Source of the DNA: Clostridium beijerinckii | Lineage (GTDB): Bacteria; Bacillota; Clostridia; Clostridiales; Clostridiaceae | Length of the DNA stretch: 64,000 bases | Direction of reading: 5' to 3' | Assembly: GCF_036699995.1 (NCBI RefSeq) | Contig: NZ_CP144906.1 | Location: 4,289,001 to 4,353,000, forward strand | Shown: in pieces, positions 44,510 through 54,077 of the stretch | Layout of the letters: every line of letters begins with the position of its first letter | How positions within the stretch are numbered: position 1 is the first letter of the stretch | Position numbers and translations under genes: made by a program | Notes under the pieces: generated by a model | The model's database searches: none | What the model was told of the DNA's origin: nothing | What the model saw: only the letters and a program-made list of their open reading frames with translations

Positions 44510-45063
44510 ATTTCCTCCAAATGCTACTATCTTGCAGCTTAAAAGTTCTTCAAAAGTATTTTCTAACCCTGCCAACTTAACCCGCTTTATTATTTTAAAA
44601 AATAAGTTTTATCCCCCAAGTTATACACCCGCTGTTAAGCATGATAAATAATATGGAGGACAATTAAAATGTTAGCATTCACTTATTATAATACTTAAAA
44701 ATACAGCAATTTAAAAGACCTTTTAAATATATTTTTAATGCACCAATTTTCCTCTTTAAAATTCTGTACACTTTCCATAATTATTTATAAAGTATTTAAA
44801 TTCTCTATTTACTATAATCTGCACTGCTTTAGTATTAAAACTTTTCAAAGATTCTGATTAATTATTATTCATTTATAAAAGCTAGCTACGCCGCCCTCCA
44901 CTTCCGTTTATTTTTATAATCTCATAATCCCCAATGTATACGCAATTATATCACTAAAGACTTATATAATAAGCCATTTAGCATTTAATAAATTCATAGT
45001 TTTTTGTACAATAAAAAACAGCCCTAAGTTATAATACTTAGAGCCAAATATTTTATTGTATAA
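44510..45063. other. 554-nt gap upstream of the GntR gene
   Basis: AT-rich, with a terminator for the APC permease at its right end. A 9-codon plus-strand ORF near 44669 has GGAGG upstream but leads nowhere. No operator copy is seen here, so the regulator does not appear to control itself from this side. Confidence 0.5.
45022..45046 (-). terminator. Terminator of the APC permease gene
   Basis: A 9-bp stem (GCTCTAAGT/ACTTAGGGC in minus-strand RNA, one G-U) followed by GTTTTTTATT, 18 nt after the stop. Confidence 0.85.
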
Positions 45064-46467
45064 TTAATTATTGTTCTTTCGTGCAAAATACGGCATTATA
45101 AATCCTAGCCCAAGTAATACAAAAGGAGTTATAATATTAAGCACTAATTGGAATTTATCAGTTGTATACATACCACTAATACATGCAAAAGCAGTAAATG
45201 CAAAACACCATGCTCCAATTATAATACCAACAGTTCTGTTTTTTACAAATCGATATTCCGGCTTGAATTTTTCTCCTGCTTTTTTCAATGCAATATAAGC
45301 AGCAAATACCCATAAATAACGAAGTGGCATACACACGGCATTTAATTTTACTAGCCATTTTACCAGCTCGTCTACGTTTCCAATACCAAAGGCTGGAACT
45401 ATTATTAAAATTGAAACAATTATTAAAATTAATTTATGACCATTTTTATATGTGCCATATTTATTTTTTACAAACATTTTTTCAGGAATAAAATTCTTAT
45501 CCGCACTATCAAGTAACATACGTAAAGGTGCATCAATAGATATAATTAATACCGCAAACTGTCCAATCATGTTAGTAATAGCATAAACCACAACAAATAA
45601 ATTACCTAGATGATAGTATTCCCCTAACTTCTGGAATGCATAGTATGCTCCATTTGTCATTAAGTCTTTAGGCACATTATTTGAATCAAACATCATTCCA
45701 AGAGAAATAGTTCCTAAAATTGCACATACAGCTACCATAATAGCTAATGCAATCATACCCTTTGAGAATCCCTTTTCAGGATCATCCATTTCGTTTACAT
45801 ACGGCGAAATCTTCTCACAGCCACCCACAGCAAAAATTAATATAGATAGACCAGTAAAAAATTTCATATCAAATGCAGGCATAAACGTTTTTATAGACCA
45901 ATCTATGGAATTTAAATGTGCATCAGTAATAGCTGGTGCAGCTACCATTAAAACAATAAATAAAATCGACATTACAAACATTGATGTTCCTGCAAGTGTA
46001 GCTAATTTTTTTAATGGATTTAATCCTTTAGAAGCTATATAAAGTCCAACTAAAAAAATTACTAAGCAGGTTATTTGTAATAACCTTGTATCCATGCTAC
46101 TAATTCTTTTATCTTGAAATATAGCCCAACTTGTTGCGATCATAAAATTTGATGGCTTTTGTGAAATATAAGGCATGTGAACAATCCAATATGTCCATCC
46201 TGCGTAATATGCGACTCTAGGACTTATGGTTTCATTTATCCACGAACTAACACCGCCACCAAACTCTTTAAAAGCCGATCCTAACTCTCCTACCATTAGT
46301 GCGTATGGCACAAAATAAATAGCAAAAATCAGGATCCAAGATACTACTGACTTAAGGCCATTATATTCAGAGAAACCATTGATAACGTTGCCAAAGCCCC
46401 AAACTGTTGAAAAAGCCATAAATGCTAAGGTATACCAAACAATTTTTTTGTTGTTTTTTTCAGACAT
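45064..46467 (-). CDS. APC-superfamily amino acid permease
   Basis: A 467-aa, 12-TM amino acid/polyamine/organocation transporter. The unwound-TM1 region reads FSTVWGFGNVINGF, TM2 has MVGELGSAFKEFGGGVSSWI, and TM6 has ILIFAVGGCEKISPYVNEM, a pattern of the glutamate/GABA antiporter-like branch. The exact substrate cannot be set. No partner decarboxylase is adjacent. Single-gene unit with its own terminator. Confidence 0.8.
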   Translation of the reverse strand: MSEKNNKKIVWYTLAFMAFSTVWGFGNVINGFSEYNGLKSVVSWILIFAIYFVPYALMVGELGSAFKEFGGGVSSWINETISPRVAYYAGWTYWIVHMPYISQKPSNFMIATSWAIFQDKRISSMDTRLLQITCLVIFLVGLYIASKGLNPLKKLATLAGTSMFVMSILFIVLMVAAPAITDAHLNSIDWSIKTFMPAFDMKFFTGLSILIFAVGGCEKISPYVNEMDDPEKGFSKGMIALAIMVAVCAILGTISLGMMFDSNNVPKDLMTNGAYYAFQKLGEYYHLGNLFVVVYAITNMIGQFAVLIISIDAPLRMLLDSADKNFIPEKMFVKNKYGTYKNGHKLILIIVSILIIVPAFGIGNVDELVKWLVKLNAVCMPLRYLWVFAAYIALKKAGEKFKPEYRFVKNRTVGIIIGAWCFAFTAFACISGMYTTDKFQLVLNIITPFVLLGLGFIMPYFARKNNN

Positions 46468-46883
46468 AAACTTTTCTCTCCCACTTATATTATTTTAATT
46501 TTTATATTAAAATAATATAATATACTTTTACCTTTGTATACATTTTCGACAAAATTAGCTTTCATTTAATTATATTGCTAACTCAATTAAAATCTATAAA
46601 TAATTCCACTTTAAATTTATTAAATTAACACATATATTACTTCTTTTTTTTAATAAAAATAACAAGATTTCAGCTACTATATTGAATATCATATTTCCCA
46701 TTTATCACCTAGCCCATTACAGTTCACCTGGACATTGAATTAAACTTAAAAAGATCCCAATCCAAATAAAATAATTATAAAATCAGTCTTACTTTGGCCT
46801 TTTATAAATTTCTTTAAAAAAGCACTTCACTCATAAAAACTATCCTAAAATAGTTTTATATGAATAAAGTGATTTACAATTTT
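46468..46883. other. 416-nt gap between APC permease and MarR genes
   Basis: It holds a 10-11-bp AT-only inverted repeat near 46489-46520 just before the permease gene and the MarR terminator at 46823-46871. Otherwise AT-rich with no ORF. Confidence 0.5.
46823..46871 (-). terminator. Terminator of the efflux operon
   Basis: Long stem in minus-strand RNA (outer CACTT/AAGTG, inner AAAACTA/TAGTTTT) followed by CTTTTTTAAA, 12 nt after the MarR stop. Confidence 0.85.
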
Positions 46884-47363
46884 CTAATTATTATTCAGTA
46901 ATATACTGAATTGTTTTAATCCATAAATTATTTTTTCTACTTCTTCCGGATCTGTATTTTTTATAGAATTTAGTATAAGATTTGATATAAACTCTTTTTT
47001 CATTTTGCAAATATCATTGTTTTTCCTAAATTCCGCCGAAATTGACAATCTTACAATTCTACGATTTTCCTTTGGTATTTCTCTTGTCACAACTCCCTGT
47101 TTTGCGAGACGATCAACTATTCCTGAAACTGTACTTTTAGTTAATCCTATCTGATCACTTAATTCATTTAGAGTTATCGATGGCATCATATATAAATGAA
47201 ATATAACATTTAATTGAGGTGCTGTAAATCCGCAATCTTTTGCAATTTTTTCAAACTTACAGCTTAATTCTTTTCTAATATTCCTAAATACACCAATAAT
47301 CTCATCCGCTTGTTTTTGATATAATTCATTATTCGGCGATGAGGGCCCCTCCTGTAGATTCAT
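46884..47363 (-). CDS. MarR-family transcriptional regulator
   Basis: A 159-aa winged-helix MarR protein with recognition region LNELSDQIGLTKSTVSGIVD and wing segment REIPKENRRIVRLSIS. It is the last gene of the efflux operon. The open frame extends to 47408, but GAAGGTG upstream of the ATG at 47363 makes that the likelier start; even so the gene overlaps the 3' end of the pump gene by 35 nt, which implies translational coupling. It probably represses the operon through the palindrome now found at 52445-52459. Confidence 0.85.
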   Translation of the reverse strand: MNLQEGPSSPNNELYQKQADEIIGVFRNIRKELSCKFEKIAKDCGFTAPQLNVIFHLYMMPSITLNELSDQIGLTKSTVSGIVDRLAKQGVVTREIPKENRRIVRLSISAEFRKNNDICKMKKEFISNLILNSIKNTDPEEVEKIIYGLKQFSILLNNN

Positions 47364-48921
47364 TTTTTTCACCTTCTTTATTTTCTTTTTTAGGCTCTTT
47401 CTTTCCACCCATAAATAAAGCTAAGAATATAGTCACGAATACTATAACAACAGTTACTACAACTGAATACGACATAGCATCTACATACGCTTGACCTTGA
47501 ATTATTTTCACTATATAAGATACTGCAGAAGCTCTAGCAGTATTTATATCCATTCCCATTCCCATAAATGCTTTAGTTAATGTACTTATTGTGCTATTAG
47601 AAGCTGGATTATATACATTAATTTGTTCTGATAACTTTGCATAATTATAATCATTTCTTCCTTGTATAAGAGTAGACATTAAAGTAACACTAACCGAACC
47701 AGCCACTTGTCTTAATGTATTTGAAAGAGCTGATGCTCTACTAATTAAATGTGTCGGAACAACGTTCATCCCGGTAGTACTAATTGGCATCATACTCAAT
47801 CCTATTCCAATGGACCTTATACAATTAACAAGTATTATATAGTCTTTACTCGAATTCATATTTATAGCTGTCGCAAGTTCATATGAAGCGCCTGCAAGTA
47901 TTAAAAGTCCAGGTATAACCAGTGCTTTTACGCCAACTTTATTTAATAAATTACCGCTAATAGGCATCATAACTCCCATTACCAGAGCTCCCGGCAACAT
48001 TATTAATCCGGCTTCCATAGGTGTATATCCTCTTATATTCTGCAAAAATAATGGTAATACGTAAACACCGCCCATCATAGCAAGAGTTAATACACTAGTT
48101 ATAATTTGGCTAATTGTAAAATCAAATAATTTAAAAACTCTTAAATCTAATAATGGATCCGGATGAGTTAATTCATTTACTATAAATAATACAAGACTTA
48201 AACATCCAAGGGTCATCAAAATTGGATTTTCAAGTTTTGACCAATCAATTGATGAGCCTTCACCTAGAACATATAGTATACTTACTAGGCCTACAGTAGA
48301 AGATAAGAATCCAATTATATCAAAGGATTTAAAAGGTTTCCTTTCTGTCCCCTTTAATAAAATCAAGGCCAATATTACTCCTACTATCCCTACTGGGACA
48401 TTAACATTGAAAATAAGTCTCCAGTCCATCTTCTCGATAATATATCCACCCAAAGTAGGTCCTATTGCAGGTGCTGCCATCGCAGCTATTCCCCAAAATC
48501 CAAGTGCTAATCCAACCTTTTCTCGAGGAAATATTTGATATATTATTGACATTCCTACTGGCATTATCATTCCTCCTCCAATGGCTTGGAGGACACGAAA
48601 TGCTATCATACTTGTATTGCTCCAAGAAAGACCACATAACATAGATCCAACTGTAAACATCGCTAAAGCAAATACATATATTCTTTTAGCTCCTAAAATT
48701 TCCTGCAAATATCCAGTAAGTGGTATAATCGCACCAAGCGCCAATGTATAAGCTGTTAACACCCACTTTATATCATCTAAAGATACTCCAAAAACAGCCA
48801 TCATTTTAGGAAGAGCAATATTTACTATACTACTATCAAGTATAGACATGAAAGTACCTATAATAACTACAGCTAACGCTAACCAACTACTTGCTAATGA
48901 TTCGTTATTGTTCTCTCCCAT
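47329..48921 (-). CDS. DHA2-family (EmrB/QacA) multidrug efflux MFS transporter
   Basis: A 530-aa, 14-TM drug:H+ antiporter. Motifs are FMSILDSSIVNIALP in TM1, WVLTAYTLALGAIIPLTGYL, the motif-C-like GFWGIAAMAAPAIGPTLGGYI, and the EmrB-like MIMPVGMSIIYQIFPREK. It works with the two adaptor proteins encoded just upstream. Drug spectrum is not predictable. Confidence 0.9.
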   Translation of the reverse strand: MGENNNESLASSWLALAVVIIGTFMSILDSSIVNIALPKMMAVFGVSLDDIKWVLTAYTLALGAIIPLTGYLQEILGAKRIYVFALAMFTVGSMLCGLSWSNTSMIAFRVLQAIGGGMIMPVGMSIIYQIFPREKVGLALGFWGIAAMAAPAIGPTLGGYIIEKMDWRLIFNVNVPVGIVGVILALILLKGTERKPFKSFDIIGFLSSTVGLVSILYVLGEGSSIDWSKLENPILMTLGCLSLVLFIVNELTHPDPLLDLRVFKLFDFTISQIITSVLTLAMMGGVYVLPLFLQNIRGYTPMEAGLIMLPGALVMGVMMPISGNLLNKVGVKALVIPGLLILAGASYELATAINMNSSKDYIILVNCIRSIGIGLSMMPISTTGMNVVPTHLISRASALSNTLRQVAGSVSVTLMSTLIQGRNDYNYAKLSEQINVYNPASNSTISTLTKAFMGMGMDINTARASAVSYIVKIIQGQAYVDAMSYSVVVTVVIVFVTIFLALFMGGKKEPKKENKEGEKNESTGGALIAE

Positions 48922-48933
48922 TATATCACCTCA

Positions 48934-49593
48934 TCATTTAATATGAATCTTAATAACTGCATTAGTTCCTGGAAGAATCTTTTCATCAAAATTATCAAGT
49001 TCAATTTTTATAGGTACCCTTTGAACTACTTTAGTAAAGGTTCCACTTGTTGATGCTGGTAATAATGATATAGCAGAATTAGATATTTCCCCTATTGTTT
49101 TTACTTTTCCACTAAATTTTTGTGAATCATATTCATCAATAGTAATATCAACCGGTTGTCCAACTTTTACTTTTTCAAGTTTTGTTTCTTCTATGTTAGC
49201 AGAAATATAAAGCTTAGTTGGATCTACTAACGTAATTAAAGTTTGACCTGTTGATAAAAGTTCTCCAACAGTTCCCTGCTTCTTTACTACAATTCCATCA
49301 ATAGGTGCTCTTACTAAAGATTGTTCTACACTTGTGTCTGGAAGATTATTCATTTCTTGACGCGCTAGTATTTCATTTTTTGTTACTTTCTCTCCTTCAT
49401 CAACATTAAGCTCTAGTAATTTACCAGAAATTTGTGGAGTTACACTAACAAAATCTGCATTAACTCTTGCATCTTCAGTTGAAACATAGTATGCATTTTC
49501 ATACCAATAGTAGAATCCTATACTACCTAATGCTACCACAATTGCCAACAATATTCCAATAATTAATATTTTACGCTTTCCTTTCATATTCAA
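48934..49593 (-). CDS. HlyD/EmrA-type membrane fusion (adaptor) protein
   Basis: A 219-aa adaptor with one N-terminal membrane helix (about residues 6-28) and split biotinyl-lipoyl halves: YVSTEDARVNADFVSVTPQI and VRAPIDGIVVKKQGTVGELL. A beta-barrel domain follows. There is almost no coiled-coil insert between the lipoyl halves, so it is shorter than E. coli EmrA. Starts 13 nt after the lipoprotein adaptor and ends 12 nt before the pump gene. Confidence 0.88.
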   Translation of the reverse strand: MNMKGKRKILIIGILLAIVVALGSIGFYYWYENAYYVSTEDARVNADFVSVTPQISGKLLELNVDEGEKVTKNEILARQEMNNLPDTSVEQSLVRAPIDGIVVKKQGTVGELLSTGQTLITLVDPTKLYISANIEETKLEKVKVGQPVDITIDEYDSQKFSGKVKTIGEISNSAISLLPASTSGTFTKVVQRVPIKIELDNFDEKILPGTNAVIKIHIK

Positions 49594-49606
49594 GTCACCT
49601 CTTCCC

Positions 49607-50590
49607 TTATTCCTTTAATCCAATTTCAGCAAACATACCAGGCTTTAATTGTGAATTTGGGTCTGATAAACTAACTTTAACCAAAATATTTCTACTTTGT
49701 GAATTTAGTTTTGAATTTATTACAGTTATCTTTCCGTCAAATTCAACATTATCTACTTCTGATACTTTAACTACTACATCTTGTCCTTCTTGAAGCTGAC
49801 CTGCAATATCTAAAGGTGCATATGCATTTACCACTAAAGCATCTGGATTAGATATTGAAACAAGAGTTGCACCTGGAGATGCCATTTCACCTACATTAAT
49901 GCTTTTAGCATTTACTACACCCGAAATCGGCGCTGTAAGAGTTCCATTATTTAATGTTGTTTGTGCAGTTTTTAAAGCAGCCTCTGCTTGTGCCACTTGG
50001 GCTTTATAAACATCTATACTTGTTTGTGTTGCTCCATTATTAAGCATGTTTAATTGTTCTTGTGCAGATTTCTGTTGTGACTCTGCAGTTGTAAGCTGTT
50101 GATGTGCAGCTTCAAGCTGCTGCTGAGTATTTGCTCCCGCATCAACTAAAGCTTTAGTACGATCATAGTTCTTCTTAGCAACATCATAAGCTTCATTTGC
50201 ACTATCTAAAGTTGCTTGAGCTTGGGATATTTGTTCTGGACGTGTAGAATTCATAGCGTTAGTTAACGTTGCATTTGCAGTATCAACCGCTGCCTGTGCT
50301 TGATTCACTTGTGCTTGCAAGTCTTGAGTATCTAACTTAACTATAGTATCACCTGCATTTACTTTTGACCCAACATCAACTAGTACTTCTGAAACTCTTG
50401 CTGAAATTTTTGAAGCTATATTTGCTTGATCATTTGCTTCTATTTTTCCAGCCATTATGTATTTATTTTTAGCTTGCTCTGCAGTAGTTTCAGCAGTTTT
50501 TGAATTATTGCTTGTATTTCCGTTATTAGTCGAACCGCAACCACTTAACATTAGTGCTACAACTAAACAAACTAACATAGTCTTTTTCAT
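49607..50590 (-). CDS. Lipoprotein adaptor of the efflux system (HlyD/MacA-like)
   Basis: A 327-aa membrane fusion protein anchored by lipid: lipobox MLSGC with Cys18. Lipoyl halves (ARVSEVLVDVGSKVNAGDTI and LTAPISGVVNAKSINVGEMA) flank a long coiled coil of about 110 residues rich in Ala/Gln (QAAVDTANATLTNAMNS region). It is the first gene of the operon. GGAGGG lies before the ATG, and the IS target duplication ends 15 nt upstream of the coding region, so the leader is interrupted by the element. Confidence 0.85.
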   Translation of the reverse strand: MKKTMLVCLVVALMLSGCGSTNNGNTSNNSKTAETTAEQAKNKYIMAGKIEANDQANIASKISARVSEVLVDVGSKVNAGDTIVKLDTQDLQAQVNQAQAAVDTANATLTNAMNSTRPEQISQAQATLDSANEAYDVAKKNYDRTKALVDAGANTQQQLEAAHQQLTTAESQQKSAQEQLNMLNNGATQTSIDVYKAQVAQAEAALKTAQTTLNNGTLTAPISGVVNAKSINVGEMASPGATLVSISNPDALVVNAYAPLDIAGQLQEGQDVVVKVSEVDNVEFDGKITVINSKLNSQSRNILVKVSLSDPNSQLKPGMFAEIGLKE

Positions 50591-50605
50591 ATTAACCCTC
50601 CATGT

Positions 50606-50613
50606 ACGAATTA
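50606..50613. repeat. Target-site duplication, left of IS copy 2
   Basis: Octamer ACGAATTA, repeated exactly at 52418-52425. Confidence 0.9.
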
Positions 50614-50763
50614 GGTACTGTCAAAGTTTTTTATCTAACTAAGGCAGCAACCCTTTAATTTTTCTTATTTTTTATATAAATAACTTGCCACCCCCAAAAA
50701 GTTAAGATATTTTATACTTGCAAAACAAAAACACTGAACTAAAAAAGGAGGCAAGCTATTACC

Positions 50764-52197
50764 ATGATTAATAAGTTTCTTCTTGAAACTGTAATTTATC
50801 TTATTGAAATTATAAAGTATCTCATGACTTTGCTGGTTGGCAAAAACTTGCTTAAAAGCATTTCGGACGAACCTGTTAAGAAAGAATACCGAAAGCTTCA
50901 AGTAGATGATCAACCAATCTTTGATGTTCCCGAAAAACTTAACTATAAGCTTCTAATAGCTGAATATGAGTTTAAGCACGGCAAAGAATTTGCTCCTGTG
51001 AAACCTCGCAAAAACAAAGCGTTAGCTCCTAAGGATGTTATCTGTCCTAAGTGTGGTGCTCCACATACCTATCTTTACGATAATAACGGAGGCCGAGGAC
51101 AATATCTTTGCAAAGTCTGTGATACCACATTCAATCCTAAAAATTACTATCAGAAATCCATAGTGTTAAGATGTCCTCACTGCAGTAAAACACTTGAAAG
51201 AATCAAGGCGCGTAAGGATTTCTACGTTTATAAGTGTAAGAATGATAATTGCTCTTTTTACCAAAATAATCTTAAATCAATGACAAAATCTGAAAAACAA
51301 GATTTTAAGAAGAATCCTGGTAAGTTCAAAGTTAGATACATATTTAGAGATTTCACTTTTGACTTTAAGCCACTTTCTAAAGAAAGTCCGGTAAAATCAA
51401 AGGTTTCTCTTCCAAACATTATGATTTCTTCTTACACCTTAGGACTCATTCTAACTTACTACGTTAACTACGGTTTATCTTCCAGAAAGACAGCTGCATT
51501 GCTTAAAGATATTCATGATATTAAAATATCTCATCAAGCAATTTTAAACTATGTTAATGCCGTTTCAATTGTAGTTAAGCCATTTATAGATAACTACGAT
51601 TATAAACTTTCTGACTCTTTCTGCGGCGATGAAACCTACATAAAAGTTAACGGTAAGTGGAACTATATTTTCTTCTTTTTTGATGCTGTTAAAAAGATTA
51701 TTCTATCTTACAGAGTATCACCACATAGAGATACCGAAACGGCTGTAAAAGCCATCGATGATGTTCTAAGTAAGTTAAAAGAAATACCTGAAGATCTTAA
51801 TCTTATAACTGATGGTAACCCTATATATCTTCTTGCACAGCACTTCTTTGCAAGCCATAGTATAAAATTCGATGTTACTCAAGTTATAGGCTTAACCAAT
51901 AAAGATGAAGTTTCAAAAGAATATAGGCCATTGAAGCAAATTATTGAACGTCTTAACCGAACCTTTAAAGGCAATTATAGAGCTACTACTGGCTTCGGAA
52001 GTCCTAACGGGTCGGTTGCATTTGTAACTATGTTTGTGGCATACTTTAACTTTCTAAGACCACATTCTGCCCTTGAAGGCAAAACTCCTGTAATCCTTGA
52101 AGAGTTAGAGTCAATGTCCAACATGCCTACTAGATGGTGCAAATTTATTGAACTATCTCAAGACTTTGTTCTAAATAACTGTACAATAACTGCCTAA
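50764..52197 (+). CDS. IS6-like DDE transposase, copy 2
   Basis: A 477-aa protein identical to the transposase of copy 1: two zinc-finger-like units then a DDE catalytic domain. The frame is intact, so the element is probably active in trans and in cis. Confidence 0.9.
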   Translation: MINKFLLETVIYLIEIIKYLMTLLVGKNLLKSISDEPVKKEYRKLQVDDQPIFDVPEKLNYKLLIAEYEFKHGKEFAPVKPRKNKALAPKDVICPKCGAPHTYLYDNNGGRGQYLCKVCDTTFNPKNYYQKSIVLRCPHCSKTLERIKARKDFYVYKCKNDNCSFYQNNLKSMTKSEKQDFKKNPGKFKVRYIFRDFTFDFKPLSKESPVKSKVSLPNIMISSYTLGLILTYYVNYGLSSRKTAALLKDIHDIKISHQAILNYVNAVSIVVKPFIDNYDYKLSDSFCGDETYIKVNGKWNYIFFFFDAVKKIILSYRVSPHRDTETAVKAIDDVLSKLKEIPEDLNLITDGNPIYLLAQHFFASHSIKFDVTQVIGLTNKDEVSKEYRPLKQIIERLNRTFKGNYRATTGFGSPNGSVAFVTMFVAYFNFLRPHSALEGKTPVILEELESMSNMPTRWCKFIELSQDFVLNNCTITA

Positions 52198-52223
52198 TGA
52201 TCTAAAGCAGTTGGTGAAACGCA

Positions 52224-52349
52224 CCCTTGACACGCCCACAAAGATAAATGGTAAAATATCTCAATAGGCGGGTCTATTAGTCATGTTCAAAATTATCATT
52301 CACCCGTCCTTAACTGCCTAAGACCATTTATCTTTAGGTGTGTCAAGGG
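52224..52349 (+). ncRNA. Structured subterminal element of IS copy 2
   Basis: Same nested inverted repeats as in copy 1 (outer arms 52224-52252 and 52323-52349). On the minus strand it would be the first structure met by transcription coming from the displaced efflux promoter, and could stop it. Confidence 0.5.
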
Positions 52350-52417
52350 CAACTAGCAAACATAATTTAACATTAAATGGTAGTTGGATTGATTTTTCAT
52401 ATATTTTTTACACTACC

Positions 52418-52425
52418 ACGAATTA
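52418..52425. repeat. Target-site duplication, right of IS copy 2
   Basis: Exact repeat of ACGAATTA (50606-50613) after the right IS end. Confidence 0.9.
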
Positions 52426-52444
52426 TTTATATACATATTGTTCG

Positions 52445-52489
52445 CATACTAACAGTATGTATTATACAATAGATTGTCCTTGTAATCAA
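52445..52489 (-). promoter_or_regulatory. Displaced MarR-type promoter/operator of the efflux operon
   Basis: Minus-strand -35 TTGATT (52484-52489), 17-bp spacer, -10 TATAAT (52461-52466), then the palindrome CATACTGTTAGTATG (52445-52459) over the start region. Without the IS the palindrome would be about 45 bp from the lipoprotein adaptor start codon. It now faces into the right end of IS copy 2. Confidence 0.7.
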
Positions 52490-52597
52490 GAATATTATTC
52501 CATGAATTTATACATTTTTTTCGAAATCGTATACACCTTTCACCAAAATTTCTTAATCTTTTTTCATTTATTTTAAATATAAATATATTTTGAACAC

Positions 52598-52630
52598 AAA
52601 AAGTCATGCATATGTATTTTGCATGACTTT
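52598..52630 (-). terminator. Terminator of the two-component operon
   Basis: Perfect 11-bp arms AAAGTCATGCA/TGCATGACTTT with an 11-nt loop, 40 nt after the kinase stop. Confidence 0.85.
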
Positions 52631-52670
52631 AATATTCTCTTAAATTTGGGATAAGTTTATATTCAATAAT

Positions 52671-54077
52671 CTATTCAGGTATTTCCAAATAGAAAGTCAC
52701 TCCGTCTTCCATATTTTTTATTTTAGTAATTCCACCATGAAGTTGTGCAATCAATCTCACTAATGACAAGCCTATACCATGACCTCCATACTTTCTCGAT
52801 CTCGATCTGTCCACTTTATAGCATACATCCCAAAGTTTATCCATTTCTTCCTCACATATATTATCACCAGTATTGAAAACACCTATCTTTATTTTATTTT
52901 CTTCTTTCTTGCCTATTATATTAATAATTCTTCTGCCCTTCACATGGTCGATGGCATTCGTAATGAAATTATTTATAGCCTTCTCAAGCAAGTCTCTATC
53001 AGCATGTATTTCAAAATCCTTCACGCACTCCAAGGTAAACGTAATATTTTTTTCATCAATTGCTGGTTTAAATCGTTCTACAATTTTGCCTAGAAATTCA
53101 TTAACATCAAATGATACAATATTTAATTTAATCATTCCACCTTCCATCATAGAATAATGTAAAAGTTCTTTAACCAAGCTATCCATTCTATCGCATTCTT
53201 CAACTAATATAGAACAATATTTATCTATTGTTTCCCTATCATTGGCCACTCCAAATTTGATCCCTTCCGCATAACCTTTAATTATCCCAATTGGGGTCTT
53301 TAATTCGTGAGACATATTCCTTACAAGTTCTTTCTTACGCTCCACATCTTGCTTAAGTTCATCTATACTTTTATTAAGCTTCTCAGAAATCCTATTTATG
53401 CTATTTCCTAGCCTTCCTATTTCATCTTTCGAATCTATATTAACAACCTTATCAAATTTAAGATTAGATATATTTTCAGCAATTTTACTCATTTCTATAA
53501 TTGGCTTTGTTATTTTATTAGAGAAAATAATAATAAATATGGCACCAATAATCATTACTATAAATCCTGCTAATATGTAAAATTGATTTGCGATTACTAC
53601 ACTCTCACGAATACTCTTAAAAGACTTCTTTAGAATAATAAAATCTCCATTCTCAATTTGTGAAACAAATACTAATTTTGTCCTTTGATCATTGTTTTTC
53701 TCATCAATATAGTAAACATACTTTTTCGAAAGTCTTTTTTCATTTCCTATAATAGTTTGTTTAATCTCCTTGGATAGACGTTTTTCTTCATCATTTGATT
53801 TAGGACGAATAGAATTATATTTTATATCATAATTATTATCAACAATTATTGTATTAATGTTATCAACACTTTGTATTGTGTCTGCATATTGATAATTGTC
53901 TTTTTCTCCTTCCATATATTCATCCTTAATTTTCTGACTTACTGACACTAAGACTCCCTTATTTTTATAAATATAATATGATTCTAGGAAAACTGAATTC
54001 AAAATTATCCCACCTAAAACTAGTGAAATCATGAGAATCATAAATATACAGAATAATTTTGTCTTAATTGTTTTCAT
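52671..54077 (-). CDS. Sensor histidine kinase
   Basis: A 468-aa kinase: TM1 near residues 7-29, an extracytoplasmic sensor region of about 130 residues, TM2 near 165-187, HAMP, H-box MSHELKTPIGIIKGYAEG, then N-box NAIDH and GHGIGLSLVR of the ATPase domain. It overlaps the response regulator gene by 14 nt, so translation is coupled. The stimulus is unknown; the architecture is common among cell-envelope-sensing kinases. Confidence 0.92.
   Translation of the reverse strand: MKTIKTKLFCIFMILMISLVLGGIILNSVFLESYYIYKNKGVLVSVSQKIKDEYMEGEKDNYQYADTIQSVDNINTIIVDNNYDIKYNSIRPKSNDEEKRLSKEIKQTIIGNEKRLSKKYVYYIDEKNNDQRTKLVFVSQIENGDFIILKKSFKSIRESVVIANQFYILAGFIVMIIGAIFIIIFSNKITKPIIEMSKIAENISNLKFDKVVNIDSKDEIGRLGNSINRISEKLNKSIDELKQDVERKKELVRNMSHELKTPIGIIKGYAEGIKFGVANDRETIDKYCSILVEECDRMDSLVKELLHYSMMEGGMIKLNIVSFDVNEFLGKIVERFKPAIDEKNITFTLECVKDFEIHADRDLLEKAINNFITNAIDHVKGRRIINIIGKKEENKIKIGVFNTGDNICEEEMDKLWDVCYKVDRSRSRKYGGHGIGLSLVRLIAQLHGGITKIKNMEDGVTFYLEIPE

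Larger units (their letters stand above)
50614..52417 (+). mobile_element. IS6-like insertion sequence, copy 2 (1804 bp)
   Basis: Same length, ends and apparent sequence as copy 1 at 14669-16472, same orientation, with a different 8-bp target duplication. Inserted 24 bp upstream of the first efflux-operon start codon. The left end carries an outward TTGACA (in CTTTGACAGTACC), but no -10 at 16-18 bp exists in the flank. Confidence 0.93.

Noticed and set aside
44510..44575. 22-codon N-terminal extension of the second GntR regulator
   Set aside because: No ribosome binding site at the upstream ATG, whereas GGAGG precedes the ATG at 44509 and the family begins there.
44655..44700. Nine-codon plus-strand ORF with GGAGG upstream
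   Set aside because: No gene follows on that strand for kilobases, so a leader-peptide role is not supported.
52340..52576. 78-codon plus-strand open frame
   Set aside because: It spans the IS right end, target duplication and displaced promoter; no ribosome binding site.
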